Assembly (NCBI GenBank): GCA_030998225.1
Contig: JAPYXD010000678.1
Span: 3,630,501-3,694,500 of the forward strand
Direction: 5' to 3'
DNA length: 64,000 bases
Origin: Diplolepis rosae
Lineage: Eukaryota > Arthropoda > Insecta > Hymenoptera > Diplolepididae
A program made the translations under genes and the position numbers. Positions 56,582 to 64,000 of the stretch are shown here, piece by piece; positions within the stretch are counted from its first letter, which is position 1; every line of letters starts with the position of its first letter. The notes under the pieces were generated by a model. That model saw only the letters and a program-made list of their open reading frames with translations. It was not told the origin of the DNA and made no database searches.

Positions 56582-57615
56582 TTCATTTTAAATCTGTCAC
56601 TCAGTGGTATGGTACTATTCTGTGCTCTAGGTGTAGTATTTGCACTGAGTCGAGGTGATCCGGGTGATTTGGCCCATATTTTTACTGGTGGTTTGATAAT
56701 TTGTCTGACAGGCTGGCTGTCTTTTAACCATGTTTCAGTTTCGATGGCTAATGCTTGAGCCTTGTTTACTGTGTTCGGTTTTAACAGACGTACCTGCATT
56801 CCAATTTCTCTTTTTAAATTTAATAAGTAACGGTTAACGGCTTCTTCTTCTTCCAATTCTATTTTAAGTCTTCGTTTAGTGGGGTTTACGTGCTGGGATT
56901 GGACTAGGTAATTTATTTCATTTGTTATTTGTCGAAACCTCGTCGTGAAGTTCTGAACCGTTTCTGTTAAGCCTTGCTTGCAGCTTTCTAATTTAGATTT
57001 TAATGAAATTAATGAACTGGTTTGTCTCAAATTTTGTCTGAGTGCCGCGTATAAATCTTCATAGGAGTTTATTTGCATATATCTAATGGCTTTTTCTGCC
57101 GCGTGTGTAATTTTCTTTGCTAAAATTAAATCTAAAAGAATTTCTGGTTCTTCGCATCTTATTCTAGCTCTCTTTACCGTTTTTATAAAATCTTCTACTC
57201 CCATGTCGTCCTGACCGTTAATTAGCTTTATTGTTTCAATTGCTAACTTGGCTCCCATTTTCCGTTCCTCGTGTGGTGCTGTTGGGACAGTTGTTGGGAA
57301 AAATTGTGATTGACCGTAAATAATTTCCTGTCTTGGTCTAAATGTTTCTTTTCTTTGGAATGTTTTTTCTTCGACCGAAGAATGATCGTCTGTCGCTTCT
57401 GATCGTTGCTGGGATTCACTATCTGTTTCTACTGTCCCTGCTCCTCCTAATTTCTTTGATAATCTTGAAATTTCATCTATCCTATTTTCGTTTTCTTTTT
57501 TCAGGGCGTTGAATGAGATAGTCAGAGTTTCCATTTGGCTGAGAACCCTTACTAGTAATTCGTCAGTGGTGTAAGAGGGGGACTGGGCCCTGACGGGAGA
57601 TTGTGCTCGAGACAT
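56329..57615 (-). CDS. Gypsy gag
   Basis: 428 residues starting MSRAQSPVRAQSPSY, with no internal stop. The N-terminal third has a coiled-coil-like Glu/Lys region, the middle is a capsid-like helical domain (LINGQDDMGVEDFIKTVKRA and onward), and near residue 345 is a single CCHC knuckle (CFKCGKIGHISSQC) for RNA binding. The tail is acidic and overlaps the protease part of pol. It forms the particle in which the RNA is reverse transcribed. It appears intact although the element as a whole is dead. Confidence 0.85.
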   Translation of the reverse strand: MSRAQSPVRAQSPSYTTDELLVRVLSQMETLTISFNALKKENENRIDEISRLSKKLGGAGTVETDSESQQRSEATDDHSSVEEKTFQRKETFRPRQEIIYGQSQFFPTTVPTAPHEERKMGAKLAIETIKLINGQDDMGVEDFIKTVKRARIRCEEPEILLDLILAKKITHAAEKAIRYMQINSYEDLYAALRQNLRQTSSLISLKSKLESCKQGLTETVQNFTTRFRQITNEINYLVQSQHVNPTKRRLKIELEEEEAVNRYLLNLKREIGMQVRLLKPNTVNKAQALAIETETWLKDSQPVRQIIKPPVKIWAKSPGSPRLSANTTPRAQNSTIPLSDRFKMNCFKCGKIGHISSQCQVKQGFPPGHGFKRPPPVRAIQEEETEAENMTEEEITEQLIFEESAEFLPYAEDYEQSMPEEKLEDTDY

Positions 57616-58460
57616 GAGAGTGGTTGTGATTGGGAAATTTAAAGAGGATGAGTCCGTATCGTAGGATGAGTCAGTTTGATAGAGTGTGCTATCTCGGTGT
57701 TTATCAAACGCCAGTGTACCTACTTATCTATTGTTTGTGACTCGGGTGTAGAATGTCGCGTTAAAATTTTAAATGTTTATTTTTTAATACAACAAAATGC
57801 AGTATAAGTTGCTACAAACTGCTACTGATTTTGAGGTAGTGATACTTAATTTGTTAAGGGTGGCCAGTGCTTGTGAACACACAGAGTATAGCCAACCCGA
57901 TCTTGCCTCAACTTTACCTCACCTGTACCGTAGTACAGTCGCCGTGCAACGTACGTAAAGAGGATTTATACTCTAAGGCCCAAGATCGATTGAGAAATGT
58001 TTACAATACTATCACTTTCTAGAAGTAATGCTTACTGTACTACTCGTGGCCTGATGTGGGATCCGTAGACCGCCTGCCTTCCTTGACGTGTCGAAGAGAT
58101 GAGTCAGCTTCTCACTGCTGCTAACCGGTTGCCTGGCTGGGCGTTGGCTGCTTACCTACGCAGATGCGTCTTCCGCCTGATTGCGGGCCTCGTTCAATTT
58201 TAATGGAATCTTTCACTGATAATTTACGTGGTATAGTGGCTACTAAATTCACCAACTAATTTTTATTATCAGCTACTTATTCCTGTTTTCGGGCTTACCG
58301 TAGTGAAGTCCGGAGTTCTTCTTATTTTTAAAATTTCGTAAAGTTTCTTTAGCTTCTTGGGTCCGTGGATTCCAAGTCTCGCACAGGTCCGCGTTCTATG
58401 TGGATTTTCGTAGAAATTAAAAACCGAGAACTTAAGCGGATCGTGGCAGGATCGCCAAAA
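57616..58460 (-). other. Gypsy 5' leader
   Basis: 845 bp between the 5' LTR and gag with no long frame. It starts with the primer binding site. Confidence 0.7.
58439..58457 (-). promoter_or_regulatory. Primer binding site (tRNA-Arg-like)
   Basis: Three bases inside the 5' LTR the minus strand reads TGGCGATCCTGCCA. From memory of insect tRNAs this complements the 3' end of a tRNA-Arg (..TGGCAGGATCGCCA). Confidence 0.6.
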
Positions 58461-58682
58461 TGTTATAGTGAAAACTAAACTTTCTATTTTCGGATAGTAG
58501 TGACATCAAACTGATGTCACTTCGTAGGTTTTATTCGTGAGAGATTTTAGAGAAGAACTGACGAGGCCTGTCTGAACCTCTACATATATAGACAGCTAAA
58601 CCTAGGAGGGGGAGGTCATCAACCTCTACATATATGGGTAACTAAACCTGGGGGAAGGAGGTCATCATCTGGCCTGGTAACA
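58461..58682 (-). repeat. Gypsy 5' LTR (222 bp)
   Basis: Matches 51064-51285 with about six differences over 222 bp, all substitutions. Confidence 0.92.
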
Positions 58683-59600
58683 ACTGTACCATCAAAAATG
58701 ATTATGAAAAATTGTAAACAAATTTCAATTTTTCTTATATTATATAAAAATGTACTATTTTCATTGATATTATTGCAAATTAATTAGATATTGCATAAGG
58801 AAAGATATATTCTTTATATTATTTATGATTAAACTTGTGTGGTCAGATGAAAGTAGATTTTCATTTTTATTTTTACTATGCATTGAAATTTTTGAACTAA
58901 TCGATATATCGAAATAAACTAAAATAAAAAAACCATTTGATCCTGAAAATATGAATGATTAAAAAAAATCAATTTCGTTACATGTCAGTTTCAAACCAAA
59001 ATAAATGTCAAATTGCTGTTACTACTGAACATGCAAAAAAGAGCAAGAAGTTGAAAGCCCTGTTGAAATGTCTGACACCACTAGTTATATTCGAAGGATT
59101 TATCAATAAAATCATAATATAAATGAATTTTTCAGAGAAGACATTAATGCAAAAAAAGAATATAATTCGTGACGTCAGATCCTACCCCACGGCTTTAAAG
59201 CCATGCGATAAAAGCTTTACTTTCGAAGGCTCTTTAATCGGATCAACGGAGTTAATTGATCTGAATAGAATCGAAAGACTAGTTTTTTATTTTAGGTTCG
59301 TGTTAGAATGAATCTTACTTTTAATACCTTTAAGATTTTAAATAATTTTGGTTCAAAAATTAGACAAACATCAAGCACATATTGACAAATCGATTAATGT
59401 TTAACTTAATTTTATGTTCTGTCGCAATATCAACCTCATACGCTCTCTTATAAAGCTTATCTTATAGGGTCATAAATGTTGATATTATGATTATCATGTG
59501 ATATATCAAAGCCTCCATGCTACGCCTGTTCTATGTCGAGTTCTTCCACAATGTTAGCTTTCACGCCCAATAAACGTAAAAGTTCACTCAGTACGTTGAG

Positions 59601-59661
59601 ATGTCTCCTACCACTATTGGTTTATTTATTTTACTGATCGTTTCGTTGCAAAATGTTAGTG
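59601..59661 (+). CDS. SPH-B exon 1 (signal peptide)
   Basis: Begins MSPTTIGLFILLIVSLQ and ends in phase 1 at the donor GTGAGT, as in SPH-A. Confidence 0.78.
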
Positions 59662-62600
59662 GTGAGTATATCTTCTGAGCTTTATAAGGTTATTATAAAA
59701 TTAGTTTTCAGATTTCCCTAGCGGACCGGGTCAAGTGAACGGTCAGCGACTTCGCTGACTATTCACTAACCATTCGCCAACCTCGTAATAATATAAAAAA
59801 GAGGAGTATAAAAAACATTTAAATTGTTACTATTATGATTCTGCCGCAGTCAAAAGCGTCTTTTTTCCACAGAAATATTTAAAATTCTTTAAATATTTTG
59901 CGGTACATTTTGAGTCATTGAAGACAGTTCAGTGGTTCGCCATTTGCGGTACGTCTCCACCGTCAGGGTTTACCAGTGGTTGGAGTGAGACACAACTATT
60001 TTCGTCTTACTTTAACAAATATTTAATCCTGACGGTAGAGACTTGACAAAACTACTGCACTGCCTTTAATGACACCTATTATGTTTTTTTTTACTTTCAA
60101 CGCAAAAAATAAAATTATTGTATCAACTTTGATACCTTCAAACTCCAAATGTACCGTAGAATCATAATAGTAACAGTTTATAGTACATGGCATAGCAAGT
60201 TCTTAAAAATAACAAACTAATTTGAAACTAAAATATGTTTGTGCATAAATTTTACAGAAAATATAGATGCAAGTGCGTAAACTAACACAAAACCTTAACA
60301 CGATTATTTTAGAGAAATCAAATTAAATTTGATTTTAGTTTATAACGAATGCGTTCTAGCAAAAGGTGCTTTTTGATAGTTATATACAGGGTGAGGCACG
60401 TAAACAGTTAAAGAGCGATTGCACTCAAACTATTGATCATACTCGTCATACTCGACCACCCTATTTTTTTATCGTTGGAGGCGCTAAAGCTACGTCAAGG
60501 TCAACTCCACTTTTTCAAATGGAACCGTATATTTTTTTTTTTCGATGATATTATTACCGATTTTAAGACGAATTCAGCCACCTACAACACAAGGTCATTC
60601 TAGTCACGTTTTCCAATTAGAGGTTTCATTTTTATTTATAAGAAAAACGCGTATTTTTGTGAAAAATCATTTAGTATACATTTTTATTATAACTACGTAA
60701 GAAGTTTGATGAAACTAAATTTTGAAATGTACATTAAAAAATTGTATTATTATCAAAGAGTATATTATGTAAAAACATTTAAAAGAAGGTTCTTTTATTT
60801 TATTTGTTGTATATTTTCAAAGTATGTATTTTGCAATTGCGAATTCGAAATTATTATTGTGCCTAATAAATTTATGCGAATTCTAAATCGTGTGTAGATT
60901 TTTTATATTTTATGTAATACAGTTATCAAGATTTTGCTGTTTAAATGTTCACTAAATCAATTTCATTTTAAAAACTTAAGTGAAAAATAAAGAAGTAATT
61001 ATAAATAAATTGAGAAAAAATTATGAATCAAGAATTTAGTAAACTTAAAGAATCTATATAACTAGACTATGTGGAGCTTTTAAATATTAAATTGACAATA
61101 GTTTTTAATCCTTAAAAGTAACGAAATATTCAGATGGGCTGGAAATAAAAATTCTTATTGTAGTCACTTGTCATCGACTTTTGAATAGGACTGAAATTGT
61201 AAAAAAATTCATTGACGATTCGAATAATTTCGTACACCTCACAATGAAACCCGAGTCAAAACATAGGTACTTTTTTGATACTCTAAAATTCTCTACCCCA
61301 GATAATTTACGAGGATCTATACGAGGGTTTATTTCAATATAATTCAAGTCCTATATAAGTTCTCGAAATGTGCGGAAATTTCCATTTCTGCACGTTTTGA
61401 GGACTTGAAACAGACTTAATTCAATCCTTATTTGATTCTTGTAATTCCTTCATTCACTTCTATACATATTCTATTGCACATGCGTCGTTTGACGCGTTTT
61501 TTTTTTGAAATAGCAAAAATTTCAATTTAAATGTTCTTAATAAATAATTACTATTAAGTATGCAAAAATTTAACATCAATCTACCTTTTTACTTATAACA
61601 AATGCTGAATATAATTATGTTGCGATTTGATTGTATAGAAGGAATTTATACTAGATTATAAATTTTATATTTTAAATTGATTGTCAATAATAACTTTATT
61701 ATTTATTCGTTAAATGAGAAGGTAGATTGATGTTAATTTATTACATACTTAATAGTGATTATTTATTAAGAACATTTAGAATGAAATTTTTGCTATTTTA
61801 AAGAGTACGCTCAATTATTATTAAAACAATAAATATTCTAATAATATTATCATAAAAATTAAATAAATTTTTTCAAGTAAATTTTATTCGCAAAACGCAA
61901 TACTTGGTGCTGCTCAAACATAAACTATTTTGAACTCATTTTATAATAACCTCTCATATGATATTTCATATTGAAGTTGGATGGACTATTATTTACTATT
62001 TTTCAATATTCAATAGTATGATCAATATTCGCATGTGTTTAAGGACATTTGTATTAAATTAAAATCGCAGCTTTTAATAATATGAGAAATATTTTAATAA
62101 ATATTAAATAACTTTTTTGGTATCAGATTTCTTATGGACTAAATCTTATGAAACATAGTTCTTAATACTGTCCAAACGTAAAATAAGTATTATGAAGATA
62201 TCAAACAAATAAAGCAAGTTGACTGAGAGCATCGTAATTAATTAAATTTATTCTTCTTGAATCTAGTTACGTGTTCATTTCAAAGTGTTGCGAAATATCT
62301 TCATGAGGAATCTATGAAGGATTTGTTGATTTGTTACAGAGGATTAAAATTGGATTTAAAATATTGAAGAGAATTTTAGAGGTGTAAATGAGGAATTGTA
62401 AAATACTTTTAAAATTTTAAAGAGACTAACCGAGAATTAAAATCGGCAAAATGGTAAATAAGAGAATCAACGAGGATGTTAAGGACTAAGCAGATCTAAA
62501 AGAGGATTCATTCAGCACTACGGAGGATCAAAAAAGTACTTATATTTCGACTCGGGTTAAGCTTCTAAAGTAGTTGTAGAAATTCTCATTGACTAGTCAT

Positions 62601-63914
62601 ATCCAAAAGTCGATGACAATTAATTAATCTCCTGCGAGCATTGTCGCTCGTCACGCAATAAACCTCATTGTGCGCCTAGGCACATAATATACTATTGTGT
62701 CCAAACGGGCGGAAAAAGCCGCATTGCATGCTTGCGCGTAGAGCGGCATGCAGCCAATTGCGCCTTGGTGACGCAATCGGGCGAAATGTTCATACCGCCC
62801 GACACTTGACGGTCCGCGGCTAACTACGCGCTCGCACGCAATACGACTTTTTCCTCCAATTTGGACACAAAACGTCGTGTGTACCTCGAGCAATATGGTG
62901 GCGATGTGTCTCGCATGAATATCCCTTCACGCTCGTCGCAATCGCCAACATGCCGCCCTTAGTACACAATCTACTATATCGAGCTTGGCCTTGGTTTCTA
63001 ATAAGGATTTTCCACGCAAAACGTAGTATTTAATCAAAACATAAAATTCACTTTTTTCCGTCTTTGCAAAAAGTTCGGAAGTTGGTTGCTTTCAGACACT
63101 GTAACTTGTAAACTAATCAATGGATTTGGCTCAAATTTTTACAAAAGAGGTTTGAAGGATGGAACTTGTCAAAAATGATAGCCGTTTATTATTCGTGGCG
63201 ACCTCCATAGAAATATCACATCAATATCAAACACCCTAGTATAAAAGTATTAATTGTTTTTCCTTTATCCGAATGAGTGTAATGTGTGCAGATTTTTATA
63301 TCACTTATCTTTCTTAACTAATTTATACGTTTTGGATTTCCTTAGAGTTGGAAAATTGTCTATGCAGTATTATTTATCTAATGACGATCAGCCTGTCTGT
63401 TTTAGACAAAATGGTCTACATTAAACGACTCATATATTTTTTTTAGGTACAGGTAACAATGAAAATAACGAGATCAGCAATACTGACTTCGTTAATATCA
63501 TGGTTTCTTTCTGGGAATTACAAAATCCACGAAATCCGCCGAACCTTATATGTCTAGGGATCTTCATTAGATCAAATTGGATTTTTCTTACAACTAACTG
63601 TGCTAATAAGGTGGAACGAATCGGCGCAAACACAACAATTAAATATGGAGGTTACGCTGCTGAAAGTATTATGCCAGATTTCATCAACAAGGACTGTATA
63701 AAGCAAGTTCATTCACTTTCCCAATTCAGCATTGTATTTGTAAGTGATTCCACATTACTCAGTATAGTTTAAACATAAGCTACTTGGATTTTATGATATA
63801 TTACAGTTGAAAGACAATCATTTACTACCATCGTCTTTGAAATTGGATTGTGTGAATCCTTATTTACAAGGGAAAAATCCGATTGATGGAAAATTGGTAG
63901 GATGGGGCCAAACG
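59601..63914 (+). CDS. SPH-B: secreted trypsin-fold pseudo-protease (exons 1-3; runs off the window)
   Basis: Exons: 59601-59661 (signal peptide), 63447-63739, 63807-63914; exons 4-5 lie beyond 64000. Paralogue of SPH-A in copy B of the duplication. Exon 1 differs by one residue and exon 3 is identical in DNA, including GWGQT. Exon 2 keeps ICLGIFIRSNWIFLTTNC (Cys pair 16 apart, Asn for His57) but differs from A by about 13 residues. Eight fall in one stretch (about residues 90-106), and the Arg before ISNTDF is Glu here. Intron 1 is 3.8 kb against 6.6 kb in A because the three A insertions are absent. The function is unknown, as for SPH-A. Confidence 0.75.
59917..61167. other. Copy-B-only stretch with an inverted duplicate of its own flank
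   Basis: Where copy A has about 85 bp (5435-5510), B has about 1.25 kb. Positions 60110-60190 are the reverse complement of sequence like A 5345-5490 (GGTATCAA..ATACAAT..TTTTATTTTTT and ACTATTATGATTCT), so B has a foldback arrangement with its left flank at 59820-59915. Part of it resembles 836-1000. No gene; CAGGGTGAGGCACGTAA at about 60388 looks like a repeat terminus. Confidence 0.5.
62695..62870. mobile_element. GC-rich MITE, copy in duplication B
   Basis: Same element as 11027-11233, same position in the duplication, but with one instead of two internal CGGGCGAAATGTTCATACCG units. Confidence 0.65.
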
Positions 63915-64000
63915 GTAAAGAAATTTACAGTTTCTTCTAAATATTTTCAAAGCAAATCCGAAAAAATATTCCTTTTTTTAAAGAAAAGGCTATTTACCAT

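Larger units (their letters stand above)
51064..58682 (-). mobile_element. Ty3/Gypsy errantivirus-like LTR retrotransposon (7.6 kb), defective
   Basis: Flanked by the 4-bp duplication ACTG (51060-51063, 58683-58686); the empty site is in copy A at 3065-3068. Order on the minus strand: 5' LTR, PBS, gag, pol (protease, RT, RNase H), integrase remnant, env-like frame, polypurine tract, 3' LTR. Defects: a DUF4817 transposon inside pol, loss of most of the integrase core, and a one-base shift near 52590. The LTRs differ at about six of 222 positions, so the insertion is not very recent. Env-bearing insect Gypsy elements are known as errantiviruses. Confidence 0.92.
50554..64000 (+). repeat. Segmental duplication, copy B
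   Basis: Collinear partner of 2564-12360 (blocks listed there), continuing to the window end. Specific to B are the Gypsy element (51064-58682), a replacement at about 59917-61167 and about 90 bp at 62353-62445. It carries exons 1-3 of SPH-B. Confidence 0.9.

Noticed and set aside
1..64000. tRNA genes, rRNA genes, CRISPR arrays, bacterial operons
   Set aside because: I found no cloverleaf with A/B boxes, no rRNA motifs and no regularly spaced repeats of CRISPR type. The eukaryotic gene structure also argues against the last two.

Overview
This window looks like a piece of an insect nuclear genome, probably Hymenoptera; the order is my inference from the mariner families, the R1-type LINE and the DUF4817-type transposons. 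It is AT-rich, its genes have introns with GT..AG junctions, and most of its length is mobile DNA. I see no prokaryotic features, no tRNA or rRNA genes and no CRISPR array.

The only host genes I can support are four copies of one family of secreted, catalytically dead trypsin-fold proteins (serine protease homologues, SPH), all on the + strand. SPH-A (exons between 5110 and 12950) is complete: a signal-peptide exon followed by four more exons, 254 residues. SPH-C (16757-25092) and SPH-D (about 32738-38164) have exons 2-5 but no leader exon that I can find. SPH-B starts at 59601 and runs off the right edge after exon 3. All four keep exon phases and parts of the chymotrypsin scaffold (the Cys42-like residue, a GW motif), but the catalytic His, Asp and Ser positions are replaced. 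Introns are swollen by transposons.

SPH-A and SPH-B lie in two copies of a segmental duplication (A, 2564 to at least 12360; B, 50554 to the window end). Because the copies are close, each serves as an empty-site reference for the other. Copy A gained a TA-flanked element (3699-4824), a solo LTR (5962-6801) and a mariner that later took a hAT element (7113-9117). Copy B gained a Ty3/Gypsy errantivirus-like element (51064-58682).

Other regions: an 8-bp-TSD MITE and a DUF4817 element (left edge); mariner, THAP/P-like and DDE_4-like remnants (13-18.5 kb); nested MITEs and mariners (22.5-26.8 kb); a TIR element holding an LTR insertion (27-31.6 kb); a near full-length mariner inside SPH-D (33.9-35.2 kb); a GC-rich, broken R1-clade LINE (39.4-43.8 kb) with two 5'-truncated relatives at 2.5 and 46.1 kb; and a large near-perfect palindrome (46986-49580, two 1130-bp arms). 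The Gypsy element carries gag, a pol broken by a DUF4817 insertion, an integrase that lost most of its catalytic core, and an env-like reading frame.

The most interesting items are the SPH cluster, in which A/B differences concentrate as amino-acid changes in exon 2, and the palindrome, a candidate foldback element or long hairpin-RNA locus.
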